A DNA stretch of 42,701 nt from a virus, in IMG/VR virus record IMGVR_UViG_3300008113_000275, positions 1 to 42,701 of that record, one strand, 5' to 3'. The position numbers were made by a program, and so were the translations under genes. The stretch's first letter is position 1, and every line of letters begins with the position of its first letter. The notes beneath the pieces are model-generated. The model saw only the letters and a program-made list of their open reading frames with translations, was not told where the DNA came from and searched no databases. Positions 10,801 through 16,924 of this stretch are shown in pieces.

Positions 10801-11321
10801 CTTGCACCATCTGTTGCGATAGCGCCAAGAGATTCTAACTTAAATTCTGTACCTTGGTAAAGAGAAGCCAAGTAAATCTCTGTGGCTTCGTCTCTGATAG
10901 AACCTGTAAATGAAGACGCACGTCTTGCACGATATGTAAATGTGTTTAGGGTTGGAGTTGTCAATACAACGTAAGTGCCATCGGCGAAAGCAAGGTTTGC
11001 ACCTTTAACGATAATAGAGTTACCGACTACAAGACCATGTTCTTCAGAACAGGTTACGGAGATTGTATTACTTCCTGATATGGCAGACATACCAGTGATA
11101 CTTAAACTTAGAGAACCGTCACGTGCGAAGAACGTTGGGATGTTATTAATCAACTCCAAGGTTTCCCATTTTGAAGATTGCAAACCATATTCAAAGTCGG
11201 TGTCGATCAAGTTAGATGGCGTAGAGACACGCATCTTTGATACTGGATCATAGATGGTCTCGTTTGGTTCAATAGTAACTGAGCCAGCGATTCGGTTTGC
11301 TTTTAATACGTCAAGAGACAT
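1893..11321 (-). CDS. Giant tail/baseplate-associated adhesin-like protein A (3,142 aa)
   Basis: A single unbroken frame of 3,142 codons starts at an ATG with a GGAGAA ribosome site 6 bases upstream. Residues 24-64 (DPVSKMRVS, NLIDTDFEYGLQ, KWETLELINNIPTF) match a module known from large cyanophage structural proteins and the second giant in this window. The middle (about 65-2450) consists of repeated beta-rich units. Recurring patterns are PHGF..G..V.I.G followed by TFTY, LTNGTYYV-like segments, and GSGTH.L. These resemble E1-FCCH-like repeats of phage tail proteins. Residues about 2455-3142 form a conserved C-terminal module with FRYQSGKGIQVS, IDYSWYGAGKVRFGF, HWGTSVIMDG, FDDDKAYLF and a final WTESQA. 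I infer a virion surface protein or adhesin; host receptor and exact location are unknown. gp13 begins 11 bases after its stop. Confidence 0.8.
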   Translation of the reverse strand: MSLDVLKANRIAGSVTIEPNETIYDPVSKMRVSTPSNLIDTDFEYGLQSSKWETLELINNIPTFFARDGSLSLSITGMSAISGSNTISVTCSEEHGLVVGNSIIVKGANLAFADGTYVVLTTPTLNTFTYRARRASSFTGSIRDEATEIYLASLYQGTEFKLESLGAIATDGASPSTITITTNGPHGFSTGSTFILLNSLTSQQITFDSRLVISLIYTETQAIVRTDDSPTPNGGGYIDQASITFGTSGVVDPGIAGMTLILDGDTAPGSNNGIDFGTVRVMFPEAMPFKIFDETFDRVWVNADGQVTFTNDITLVGTGPFVSSSNEVGVPRINFVSGDHRLKKLYMSATTTSTRIRWEGREWNDGGAAATIIWELTFDCENDTIDARLIKFTPISNSASSYDFKVIGRNNEAFGATINAASFFDAEQAWSRQVFIRTQRGAETTSSVNGYSANSLDLDNTSKFNPYTWTADKFNFSPAGASRPTLFFSLGKNASDLWTSKGIQDTNYITSTRFNVLNFNSAHYLRDNRPYLYNPGVLNGGLSIAGAQVTAPTVYYIRTKPGFYNGSTTTGTATLNQTGTASSYSIAGNTLTVGGTVTGTAFDVGAYLGEEYGYIPSGTYIVARNTGTGGAGTYIINRPLTVGTTTSTLSAQRNIVTVAATTNMVPGAAIRFVPGTAVTPYLDTHIQGPTVTAGHFTIGQQYTIAFVGTTNFTLIGAASNTIGVTFTATGVGTGTGTANGSLGGIGGGNVGVVPVYYVKDVLSATQITISDSQTTNVNDSSTTPKTLTNPVAMGTATVGSFTVQIGTIITDSTTQAVLTTQAARRTALTVNFGVQAAAARFPLATDRFGPHSFMAASRVYDYQIATGTNYLQCLDTQNAAIQDNQPFVVWTTAFGGSTASTNNWTPSQLSNILYARNVNSDSHTAQVVLPPYGQTNGTNTAPGNANFSSFNQNNGEVDGAIGTIASAAQDATTLSLSFDEGAMSMVTGTAVTTNIITVLSTTGMKVGQLIVFNQSVGGLFSGAYYYIASIPNSTTLTVSATRGGAAVTLSTTTAQRIACWSFGPFAPALGAQYYYGGGGDPAATFLGAGNVTSIVTGTSTSGNTLNFADSVVGLTVGQPFTVSASMGGLVGGTTYYVKTLGTSYITLSATQVGAEFTITSNTSGLSNTFTSTGLRNTPKGHEIVLRNNNTIYQSFEVSPFGEWTDTWGVTNKVRGIVTGHTGTTTRILTIKLLNPLNNAIATTQTNNVGFDLYGAASASILTLNTATTSGGSNVTLTGATPDGYIIPINNEIPYARGRSWYSKNHGFQNNDLIFWEGSAAQNAASLPTGLTNRTYFQVDSATTDRFRLLSDTGIALAVTSAAGANLDTANPTADKTITALNTTRDTAYWQWRTSAVAAAGTTQTLTLPSAAWSVAGNVAGNVVVPTITARTNTFTWTSAARPTGGSLLANVAHHGGVIKFYDTNNQPLKMGTPWGIGQTYVLNQKVHYGNNLYNVSVAGTTAAAGGAHVPPTHTSGTATEYSGTAELTYIGDSRFNAYDIRVGAVSGTAPATSVVCYVMNPGGLPGSFSTTPTNKIVIDTGHSVRDEDNLALGTSWLQSESNFAHIRDNSVFPMVGAQIADYWEHTKIPSTTLKKGSITAVTPGADTSVTYTFPSNSVTIASIRRDNNIATVTTAVPHGFKEGTQVAIGQATSVTDATFNNATAIILSATYNTFTYANTGTNGAVSANGTASQLIHNITPQVLSITAFTSNSQANVTTAAHGVPIGAVVPIHFQGFGDANDWYNNLWDNKVYYAKATTTTALDIFKDSAATDPLSTVGFAAYNQGTHAGRVWFLGAKINFIGNNHYFTKRAANVNGDTIFKASHGLNNGTAVTYATGGGTEVGGLPGGSTKFVFNATTDRFHLADTATGWSTNAIGIDPVQNATSMVVSTGVITTLTHGFTTGRLVQYLSSTPPAGLTNGGFYYVRAVSATTCTLFWTQNGAINNLDDDRVKFVGTPTGTGSLREALMVDIVNEGTGTAHSLTTGVTTGAIDGLYTISNVAPDGNTSKFTLNNPTNALIPKRVLGINPQVNVDFYWNAIYSLGHKLITGTPVVYSTSGTAMGPLVSGNTYYIIKVTEDWFRLADSVANATNPVVIPLNLNSGNFLGSGNHQFEAASVVGSIQGAGNIVLAAGTTKIIGNNTNFSTAFKSGDNFYWNYPAVFTPKTTTFVTSTFTSAGHLMMTGMSVRWSSTVTTPTGLISGGIYYVRWSSANDFNLAPTYNDAIAGTNLIVATGGSGTHTVSLIVPGNTGVSTINTVNSRTVLNLVDTIPIAEQYKLPVSSVSTVVGTTLTINFPMPCPFPVGSVIVLTGTGNSTLIDNIPLTVATNAGSNSTSITATLQVAAAAIATFPASTTASTVSTIFCHGFPANNTYDVTSSLLLRADSSAIHRPYDGGVELIATDSPNARVIRQTRKYFRYQSGKGIQVSFAINFSPSVPINQIVGNGSGSYTATITTRVPHRCTAGLQITISGDSSGAYNSSFTISNIIDDYSFTISTSSYFTYTSTGRPNFYVNSWSGATIACGLFDGQNGLYFEYDGSTLSVCRRNSTTQLGGTATVTFNSNVITGLNTQYLTEITAGDSVVIRGMSYKVIEITNNSQFYVQPSYRGVTATNVVVSKTQDVRIPQSQWNLDPCNGSGPTGYNLNKYAIQMAYIDYSWYGAGKVRFGFKTTDGVVRYVHQLIHNNLQTEAYLRSGNLPARYEVNTGTTPTFIPKLAHWGTSVIMDGGFDDDKAYLFSATSNQIRTATGASASISVTTAGTPAAPSNPLTANQLIIGRAYTIATTGTTTWTTYGASANTVNTTFIATSVAASAIAAGTGTVFAVDKWYAYNNGGKLIGEIGYAIEITTHADSYFSIGANSAISGTGLNAGTLTANPTNATIGSQPYLRQVRVSPTSNILKNLLVINARPSSGTNSAPLLATQPNTYTVTQNVDLAKTIPLLSVRLAPSVDNGIPGVLGAREIINRMQLNLKALDVLSTHEVEVSLVLNADLDNLDWKRVTTPSLSQVVYHNIADTIDQGSTIFTFRVPPGTTNSTPANQRAQSLTTIDLREITTMGNAIMGGNGVFPDGPDVLTLRLRYIGLTGDVSATSQFVTSCRLSWTESQA

Positions 11322-11348
11322 TTTTTCTCCAATTTACAATTTGTTTTC

Positions 11349-11356
11349 TATTTATC
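11349..11356 (-). promoter_or_regulatory. Late-promoter-like GATAAATA upstream of giant A
   Basis: The octamer GATAAATA lies in the 39-base gap between the 564-aa gene and the 3,142-aa gene, 28 bases before the ATG. It matches the NATAAATA form of the T4-like late promoter and sits in non-coding sequence. Late promoters of this family need only this -10 octamer and the phage sigma-like factor gp55. No transcript data are available. Confidence 0.5.
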
Positions 11357-11360
11357 ATTT

Positions 11361-13055
11361 TCAACTACCTCTGACTTTCATTATCAGAGATCTAACAACT
11401 ATTCTGTCAGCTGGGTTAGGTGCTTCAGTGAATACAATAAAATTTTGAGTCGTGTAGTAAGCGTAACTAGATCCAGGGGTTTGTGGAACACCAGCCACAG
11501 TAACAAAGATTTCATTTTCAAGAGGACTATAACCAAGCGTAAATATTTGATTGGTTCCATCACCAGTAAACACAGATACATCATATTTAGGTACAAATTC
11601 CAATGCAGTACCAGAAGAATTTAATAGTGGAGTTGCTGCGCTTAGTCTTAACGAGGTTGCGCTGATAGTTCCAACAACTTCTACTGGGAATATAACTGTT
11701 GTGTTTGAAGTTTTTGGTGTATTTGCTGATCCACTAGAAGTTCCATTTACTGGACTTAATGCTGTTGACAAATAAAAATAAGTACTACCATTTTGCCCAT
11801 ATATTCCACCAGCAGAAGCGTTTGCTGTGGAGAAATTTGTAGTTCTAGCGTTAGCAAAAGTTGTGGTATGTGTCCTAGTATTTGCTGCAGGTACAGTTTC
11901 AACTAAGAACCATGTTGCGGGGCTGAATGTTTTTCTATAAACTTTATAAGAAGTTGCACCAGAAACAGCACTCCATGTTACTGTTGCTGTATGGCTTGTT
12001 GTACCACTAGTAGGAGCATAATAATAACGAACAGAACTTGCAGTTCCTAAAGTCTCACCAAATGCGTTTAATGCTGTTACTGCAAATGATAATGAATAAG
12101 CGCCAGTAGCGCTAGTATTAAAACCAGTATTGTATGTTAAAGAAGTTTCACTTAAAACTGAAACTGCACTACTTCCAGTGATGTGTAAATTACCAGCTCT
12201 TACGCCACCAGTAACCTTTAGTGCACCAGCTGTAGCAGTTCCAACAGTAGTACTACCAAGAGACACATCGCCAGTCGGACCATCAATACTAAACTTAGTC
12301 GTAAGAATGTCAACATCAACCAGAGTACCAGTTGTTTCGTTTACCATTAATGGGTAAACAGTACCAGTTGCATTTGTGGTATCGGTGATTGCAATAGCGT
12401 CTGAAGATTGTACCCACTGAATACCAGTTCCTGTAGACTTAAGAACGTAGTTATTAACTCCTGCGCTACCGCCAGCAGTTAATGTTCCAGTGATAGTTAA
12501 ATTGTTTATTGTCTTACCAGATAGAGTCTGAGTAGAATTTGTATCAACAAATACTTTGCGTGCAGCACCGTCGCCGATTGACAATAGGTTATCATCAGTA
12601 TCCCAGAAGATCGAACCTTCAGCTGTCTGAGCAGGTGTCGTACCTTGTGGAAGAACAAGAACACCGCCACCAACATTAAGTGTAGGATCAGTTAGCGTCT
12701 TGTTTGTAAGAGTTTGTGTAAATGCTTGAAAAACGAATGTGTCGTTTGCGCCTAATAGTGGCAAAGTTACAGTTCTATCTGCAGCCAATTCAGATACACC
12801 GAAGATGTACCTATGGTCTGAAGAAGTGTCTTGGATTCTTGGAGCGAATAATACTGCCTGAGATAACGTCTTGTTTGTAAGAGTATCTGTAGTATCTCTA
12901 CCGACCAGAGTGTCAGCAGTAGTTGGTAACGTCAACAGCTTGTCTGTGTTGACGATAATGTTATTACCTGTTAAGTTTAGGTTGTCGCCAGAGGCTAATT
13001 CTGCTACGGCATTTGATGCGCCAGTAGTTACGACTAAAGGAAAACGATTTGCCAT
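11361..13055 (-). CDS. Tail fibre protein with fibronectin-III-like segment (564 aa)
   Basis: The N-terminus (MANRFPLVV, then ELASGDNLNLTGN) is the opening I know from many T4-like marine phage tail fibres. Residues about 40-200 carry repeated LTNKTL/LSGKTI segments (TDTLTNKTLSQ, TQTLTNKTLTD, TQTLSGKTINN), typical of fibre shafts. Residues about 320-400 look like a fibronectin type III fold: FAVTALNAFGETLGT followed by TVTWSAVSGATSYKVYRKT. The C-terminal end has FTGDGTNQIFTLGYSP, ENEIFVTVAGVPQTPGSSY and a DRIVVRS ending, a binding-domain pattern common to phage fibres. Its ATG overlaps the stop of the preceding 108-aa gene (TAATG). A role in host attachment is inferred from these features and the neighbourhood. 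Confidence 0.8.
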   Translation of the reverse strand: MANRFPLVVTTGASNAVAELASGDNLNLTGNNIIVNTDKLLTLPTTADTLVGRDTTDTLTNKTLSQAVLFAPRIQDTSSDHRYIFGVSELAADRTVTLPLLGANDTFVFQAFTQTLTNKTLTDPTLNVGGGVLVLPQGTTPAQTAEGSIFWDTDDNLLSIGDGAARKVFVDTNSTQTLSGKTINNLTITGTLTAGGSAGVNNYVLKSTGTGIQWVQSSDAIAITDTTNATGTVYPLMVNETTGTLVDVDILTTKFSIDGPTGDVSLGSTTVGTATAGALKVTGGVRAGNLHITGSSAVSVLSETSLTYNTGFNTSATGAYSLSFAVTALNAFGETLGTASSVRYYYAPTSGTTSHTATVTWSAVSGATSYKVYRKTFSPATWFLVETVPAANTRTHTTTFANARTTNFSTANASAGGIYGQNGSTYFYLSTALSPVNGTSSGSANTPKTSNTTVIFPVEVVGTISATSLRLSAATPLLNSSGTALEFVPKYDVSVFTGDGTNQIFTLGYSPLENEIFVTVAGVPQTPGSSYAYYTTQNFIVFTEAPNPADRIVVRSLIMKVRGS

Positions 13056-13381
13056 TATACTGAGACTCCAATTATACCAGAAGAATTTGTAACAAGTCTA
13101 CAAACAACACCAAGTACACCAGAAGTAACAGTAACAACAACAGCATCTTCTTGAACGACATCGCCACGCTGAAACACACGGAGAGTTCCACCACCGCCAC
13201 CGCCACCAGCACCGCCACCAATCTGACCAATGACGTTACCAGCACTACGATAAAAAAGTTTACCGTCTGCGTAGTTAATTGCAAGTTCGCCATATGCTAA
13301 ACCTGCTTCTGCGTCTTCAATGGTTGTGACTGGGACTTTTCCTGGGACGGAAGTCTTTTTAAGAATGATTCTATTAGCCAT
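13055..13381 (-). CDS. Short tropism-determinant-like fibre protein (108 aa)
   Basis: Residues 1-50 (MANRIILKKTSVPGKVPVT, then GLAYGELAINYADGKLFYR) resemble the N-terminal intertwined domain of the phage major tropism determinant family (Mtd N), which is also found at the start of many cyanophage fibres. A run of glycines with one alanine follows at about residues 55-65. A short beta-rich end (RVFQRGDVVQEDAVVVTVTSG) comes last. It has no receptor-binding domain of normal size, so it could be a fibre cap, a connector, or the N-terminal piece of a fibre whose distal part is the downstream 564-aa gene. The stop overlaps the ATG of that gene. The start has AAGGAA 7 bases upstream. Confidence 0.7.
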   Translation of the reverse strand: MANRIILKKTSVPGKVPVTTIEDAEAGLAYGELAINYADGKLFYRSAGNVIGQIGGGAGGGGGGGTLRVFQRGDVVQEDAVVVTVTSGVLGVVCRLVTNSSGIIGVSV

Positions 13382-13397
13382 CGCATTCCTTAATAAA

Positions 13398-13407
13398 GGT
13401 GATCACC
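13398..13407. repeat. Perfect palindrome GGTGATCACC
   Basis: The 10-base palindrome extends to 12 bases (AGGTGATCACCT, 13397..13408). It lies in the only sizeable gap of the window, between the 719-aa and 108-aa fibre genes and just upstream of the latter's ribosome site. It could be an operator-like site, an RNA hairpin near the start of translation, or chance. No function is established. Confidence 0.4.
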
Positions 13408-13414
13408 TGACATT

Positions 13415-13428
13415 GGAGTGAAAACTCC
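13415..13428 (-). other. Small hairpin (5-bp stem)
   Basis: GGAGT and ACTCC form a 5-bp stem around a 4-base loop (UUUC on the transcribed strand, GAAA on the other). It lies just downstream of a stronger hairpin built from the same GGAGT/ACTCC core, with an A/T-rich spacer between them. It may be part of the same terminator or mRNA processing element. Confidence 0.35.
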
Positions 13429-13437
13429 TAAAAATTT

Positions 13438-13457
13438 AAGGGAGTAAAAACTCCCTT
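13438..13457 (-). terminator. Probable hairpin terminator after the 719-aa fibre gene
   Basis: AAGGGAGT and ACTCCCTT form a perfect 8-bp stem with a 4-base loop, 15 bases after the stop of the 719-aa gene. On the transcribed strand the stem is followed by AAATTTTT, an imperfect U-tract. On the opposite strand it is followed by only two more T residues, so the minus-strand reading is the better one. A stable late-mRNA 3' end or processing site is an alternative. Confidence 0.5.
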
Positions 13458-13468
13458 TTACTATAATC

Positions 13469-13475
13469 TATTTAG
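13469..13475 (-). promoter_or_regulatory. Late-promoter-like CTAAATA at the 719-aa gene stop
   Basis: CTAAATA reads on the transcribed strand and includes the TAA stop of the 719-aa gene. It resembles the core of T4-type late promoters but lacks the full TATAAATA. A hairpin follows immediately, which makes a promoter serving the 108-aa gene less certain. Confidence 0.25.
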
Positions 13476-15631
13476 TACGTTCCACCATCGATATTGAATC
13501 CATCAATATCTGAGGTAGCAGGACCAGCACCGATAATGTCGGCAGCAGTTCTAATATCTTTGGCAATACCCAAGCCACCAGCAAGAACCATGGAAGCAGC
13601 GGTAGTTGTAGTAGCTTCAGTAGTATCAACAAGAGTCAACTTGCTGAAACGTAAGTTACCAAAAACACCAGCGACTCTTGGAGTATAAACACCACCAGTT
13701 AAATCGGCATCAGAAATGAAGGTAAATTCAGCAGCGGAGTCGTCGTAACCAAAGAAACCTAGTCTAGCATCAGTGCCATTATGCCACTTAAAGTCGATAC
13801 CACGATCTAAGTTATCGTCAGCGCTAGGAGTGGTATCACCGCCTAGAGAGAATACTGGATCGTCAATAGTAACAGTTGTAGAGTTAACAGTAGTTGTAGT
13901 ACCATCAACTTGCAAGTTACCTTTAATTACAACCGTGCCACCATTGTCTGCCATTGGAGCAGGATCAAGGTAAAGTGTATTTGAATTATCAGTTGTAAAG
14001 ATGGTGTTACCATCGATGCGAACATTATCTACGTTCAGTTGACCAGTCATGGTCAACGTCATGTCAGTACCAGCGCCAGCAGTACCTTGGAAGGTTACTG
14101 TAGTAGCATTGACTGTGGCAGCGGTAGTTGTAGCAATAAGACTATTACCAGAACCAACGGTATCGATAGTAACGTTCTTGGCATTAATATCTAGAGTATT
14201 TACGTCAGCTTGGACTTCGTTAGAAGTCAACAAGATCATACCAGCTGTACCTTCAGAGGTAATGTTTACCTTGTCAGTAGAGTTAGAACCAACAGCAATA
14301 ATCGCTTCACCAGCGCCACTGTTAATTGCATCGATAGTTAAAGTCTTGTTCGATGCATTGTTAGATGTCATCGTTAAGTTGCTATTGTCTGTAGAGTCAA
14401 TAGAAACTGAAGTAGCGTCAAGAGTAAAGTCGTTCTTGACGTTAATGTCTAAGTGCGCATCACCAACCGAGTTGGTAGATTGGATAACCTGAGTAATGGC
14501 AGTGCCAGTTGCAGCAGTAACACCGAACGTGCTGTTTGCAGTTGCAGAGATATCAATTACTGCACCGTAAACTGTTAGGTTGGAACGTGTTCCAGATGCA
14601 GCAATAGTAACTGCGCCATCTAGTTGAGTGGTACCATCAACATTTAATGTTCCATTTACCTGAGCATTATTGTTGATTGTTGTGGTACCAGTTGCTGCAC
14701 CGATACTTACTGTTGTTGCGCCAAGGAAAGCGTTTACAGTAGCTGGACCATCGTTGGTAGAGGAAGCAGAAGAGTCTTTATTTAAAAGGTTAAATGTAGC
14801 AGCAGTGGAGAATAAATCGCCACCATTAATAGCTACGTCACCATTTAGAGCAATATCGCCAGTTAGACCAAAGTTACCACCAACATTTAAGTTTCCACCA
14901 ATACCAACACCACCAACAACAACCAATGCACCGCTAGATGTAGTTGAAGATACTGTTGTAGCATTTAATGTTGTTGTAGCAATCTTGCTTTGAATATCAA
15001 GCGAGTCTGTGTCAATAGACATCGCCAACGTATTATTAGTAACGAATCGTAGAGTGTCGTCAGAAGAAGATGGTGTAGATTCTGCAGTGATAAAGGTTAG
15101 ACCGTCAACAGAACGGACACCACCTAGTGAAGACCAGTTAGCACCAGAGTAACCTTCGAACTGAGAGATTTCGTTGTTGTAACGAATCGCACCTTGTACC
15201 GCTGGACCTTGCTGCGCAGTAGTACCAACTGGAATTACAAGACCGTTAGTTCCAACGATCTGTACATAACCAGTACCATTTGGATCTAAGGAGATGTTAC
15301 CGTTGGAATCTGTGGAACTGATTGTGTTTGCGTTTAATGTCAGATTATCGACATTCAACTCATCTAGTTTCTTGTTAGCGTCAACGATTAAAGCAGAGGA
15401 TGCAGTAACAACACCATGGACATGATCCAACATGTCAGTAAAGTATTTACCACCGATGACAAACTGGTTAGCTGCGTTACCTGCGGTTTCTGTACCGAAA
15501 CCTATGTATAACCTATCGCCACCGTTTCCTTGCGTTCCTGCGGCAGCTGAGTACGCTAATTCACCATTTGCTAATGGTGATGGCGCAGAAGCTGCAGTTC
15601 CTGAACGCTTGATACGAATAATTGATGCCAT
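13472..15631 (-). CDS. Long tail fibre protein (719 aa)
   Basis: The N-terminus (MASIIRIKRSG, LANGELAYS) is a common opening of T4-like marine tail fibres. Residues about 145-170 contain AIRYNNEISQFEGYSGANW, the RYN...EGY.G..W motif found in many fibre proteins. The shaft contains units such as TTSSGALVVVGGVGIGGNL and NVGGN, with many TTT/NST-rich repeats that would form an extended beta structure. A second copy of the GGLGI unit comes near the end (TTTAASMVLAGGLGIAKDI). The protein stops at NIDGGTY, an ending shared in form with the upstream 88-aa protein (MDGGNF). GGAG lies 9 bases upstream of the ATG. A role as a side or tail fibre is inferred from these motifs; the receptor is unknown. 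Confidence 0.78.
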   Translation of the reverse strand: MASIIRIKRSGTAASAPSPLANGELAYSAAAGTQGNGGDRLYIGFGTETAGNAANQFVIGGKYFTDMLDHVHGVVTASSALIVDANKKLDELNVDNLTLNANTISSTDSNGNISLDPNGTGYVQIVGTNGLVIPVGTTAQQGPAVQGAIRYNNEISQFEGYSGANWSSLGGVRSVDGLTFITAESTPSSSDDTLRFVTNNTLAMSIDTDSLDIQSKIATTTLNATTVSSTTSSGALVVVGGVGIGGNLNVGGNFGLTGDIALNGDVAINGGDLFSTAATFNLLNKDSSASSTNDGPATVNAFLGATTVSIGAATGTTTINNNAQVNGTLNVDGTTQLDGAVTIAASGTRSNLTVYGAVIDISATANSTFGVTAATGTAITQVIQSTNSVGDAHLDINVKNDFTLDATSVSIDSTDNSNLTMTSNNASNKTLTIDAINSGAGEAIIAVGSNSTDKVNITSEGTAGMILLTSNEVQADVNTLDINAKNVTIDTVGSGNSLIATTTAATVNATTVTFQGTAGAGTDMTLTMTGQLNVDNVRIDGNTIFTTDNSNTLYLDPAPMADNGGTVVIKGNLQVDGTTTTVNSTTVTIDDPVFSLGGDTTPSADDNLDRGIDFKWHNGTDARLGFFGYDDSAAEFTFISDADLTGGVYTPRVAGVFGNLRFSKLTLVDTTEATTTTAASMVLAGGLGIAKDIRTAADIIGAGPATSDIDGFNIDGGTY

Positions 15632-15644
15632 CTATTATCTCCGA

Positions 15645-15911
15645 TTAAAAATTTCCGCCATCCATATCTTGGGCGACTAAGTTTCTTGATGCAATCCATT
15701 TGGTTGCAGGCAAATTGTATATTAGAATTGAGCCAGTTTCCAAGTTAGAAGAATCTACGTTATTCGCTTCTTCCAGAGCTAGTGACTCTGCGTTACCAGC
15801 GATTCCTTGAATACCAACTTGTTTTGCAACTCGTTCTGCGCCAAGAGTACTAACTACGACTGGAGTAGCTGGAATCTGCTGTTGCGTTACTTTGGCTTTT
15901 ATGGTGCTCAT
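15645..15911 (-). CDS. Small virion-associated protein (88 aa) upstream of the long fibre
   Basis: This small protein belongs to a group I know from cyanophage fibre clusters: MSTIKAKVTQQQIP at the start, an SSNLETGSILIYN segment (residues about 54-66) and TKWIASRNL near the end. It closes with QDMDGGNF, similar to the NIDGGTY end of the next protein. Its ATG overlaps the stop of the 118-aa gene (ATGA), so the two are translationally coupled. No clear Shine-Dalgarno is seen, which fits coupling. Function is not established; a fibre adaptor is possible. Confidence 0.65.
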   Translation of the reverse strand: MSTIKAKVTQQQIPATPVVVSTLGAERVAKQVGIQGIAGNAESLALEEANNVDSSNLETGSILIYNLPATKWIASRNLVAQDMDGGNF

Positions 15912-16264
15912 ATTTTTGTTATTTCTGGGTTAAGAATTACTATACCTTCTAGCACTCTGAACTTTTCTCCAGATGTGGTATTTGTTATCTCAACATCATA
16001 AATGTATCTTCCAGCTCTCATACCTACTGTAGTGGCTGGCGCTAACTGTAATCTAATCTGTCCATTAACAGCATCTCCAGCCTGAAGATTCCCATGAACA
16101 GTAGCCGTAAAACTTATGGCAGTAGAAGACTGGTAAGATTTTCTGATCTGACCAGCCACTGTATAACCTGTTAAGTTTAGGGGTGTGCCATCTTGATTTT
16201 CTAAATCAACGATAGTACTGAAGGTTGTCCCTTGGTCAACGTATAAGTTTGCGGTAGTAGCCAA
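15908..16264 (-). CDS. Small beta-sandwich protein of the fibre cluster (118 aa), TTG start
   Basis: The opening NLYVDQGTTFSTIVDLENQDG, the segment LNLTGYTVAGQIRKSYQSS and the end AGRYIYDVEITN...RVLEGIVILNPE fit a small phage family with an immunoglobulin-like or baseplate-adaptor-like beta sandwich. It is common beside tail fibres of marine phages. The start is a TTG at 16264; an in-frame TGA lies directly before it, so no longer frame is possible. GGAG is 7 bases upstream, which supports TTG initiation. The downstream gene overlaps it by 4 bases. A perfect late-promoter octamer TATAAATA lies 22 bases upstream. Function is inferred only from location and fold pattern. Confidence 0.7.
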   Translation of the reverse strand: MATTANLYVDQGTTFSTIVDLENQDGTPLNLTGYTVAGQIRKSYQSSTAISFTATVHGNLQAGDAVNGQIRLQLAPATTVGMRAGRYIYDVEITNTTSGEKFRVLEGIVILNPEITKI

Positions 16265-16285
16265 TCAATGTCTCCGTTTGTAACT

Positions 16286-16293
16286 TATTTATA
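16286..16293 (-). promoter_or_regulatory. Consensus T4-type late promoter TATAAATA
   Basis: The exact T4 late -10 octamer TATAAATA reads on the transcribed strand and contains the TAA stop of the 208-aa fibre gene. It lies 22 bases before the TTG start of the 118-aa gene and would drive the 118-88-719 group. It is the best match to the T4 consensus that I found at a gene junction. Confidence 0.6.
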
Positions 16294-16915
16294 AGATTCC
16301 GTGGTTCTCTGCAAATACCCAACCACGTGTATTATTGTAGTAAACCAGAGTGACAGCTAGGTCATTCGTAACGAATGTTTGATTACCAGAAATACCTTTA
16401 ATCTTTTCACTACCTGGAGATAGTGTTAAGTTATTTGTACCAAAAGTGCCTGTCGCATCAACAATCTTAATAGTGTCACCAAGAGATGGTGTAGAAGGTA
16501 GAGTTATGGTTACAGCGCCACCGCTAGTGTTGACCATATAATTACCGCCAGCAACTACTGTTGTGCTACTGGAGATCGAGAACCATTGACCAACAAAAGA
16601 TCTTTTTAGAGATTGAGAAAGTTTGTCTCTAGTGATAGAGCCATCAACAACATCTGGTACTAGAAATTGCTTTCCAAGGTATACCAAAAATAGACTTACT
16701 GCATTGGCAGGTGCAACTGAGAATGTAATCGCAGAACCGCCAGCAGTAATATCATAATCAGTTCCTGGCTTCTGGACTACCCCAGTCTTAACAACAAGCA
16801 CTGAAGCTGCTGTTGAGATAGGAAAGTCCAGATTGAATTGTTGCGCAGTACCGTTTGGGCTAAGGGTCTGTACTTCAAACAGACCATACTGCGGTTCTCT
16901 TCCAAGATATGCCAT
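16289..16915 (-). CDS. Short tail fibre-like protein (208 aa)
   Basis: The first part (MAYLGREPQYGLFEVQTLS, then GTAQQFNLDFPISTAASVLVV, PGTDYDITAGGSAITFS) is a fibre domain widely found in T4-like marine phages, with a beta-rich structure that repeats the motif Q.PGTDY. Residues about 84-105 (VPDVVDGSITRDKLSQSLKR) form the typical linker V.DGSIT..KLS. The C-terminal part (NTSGGAVTITLPSTPSLGD, FVTNDLAVTLVYYN, GWVFAENHG) is a small beta domain frequent at fibre tips (AVTITLP...GD.I...D). AAGGAAAC precedes the ATG. The gene starts 10 bases after the giant B stop. It is inferred to be a short fibre or fibre tip. Confidence 0.78.
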   Translation of the reverse strand: MAYLGREPQYGLFEVQTLSPNGTAQQFNLDFPISTAASVLVVKTGVVQKPGTDYDITAGGSAITFSVAPANAVSLFLVYLGKQFLVPDVVDGSITRDKLSQSLKRSFVGQWFSISSSTTVVAGGNYMVNTSGGAVTITLPSTPSLGDTIKIVDATGTFGTNNLTLSPGSEKIKGISGNQTFVTNDLAVTLVYYNNTRGWVFAENHGIL

Positions 16916-16924
16916 TTCGTTTCC

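Noticed and set aside
13055-13381. A diversity-generating retroelement, suggested by the tropism-determinant-like N-terminus
   Set aside because: No reverse transcriptase, template repeat or matching variable repeat with A-specific differences is seen in the window.
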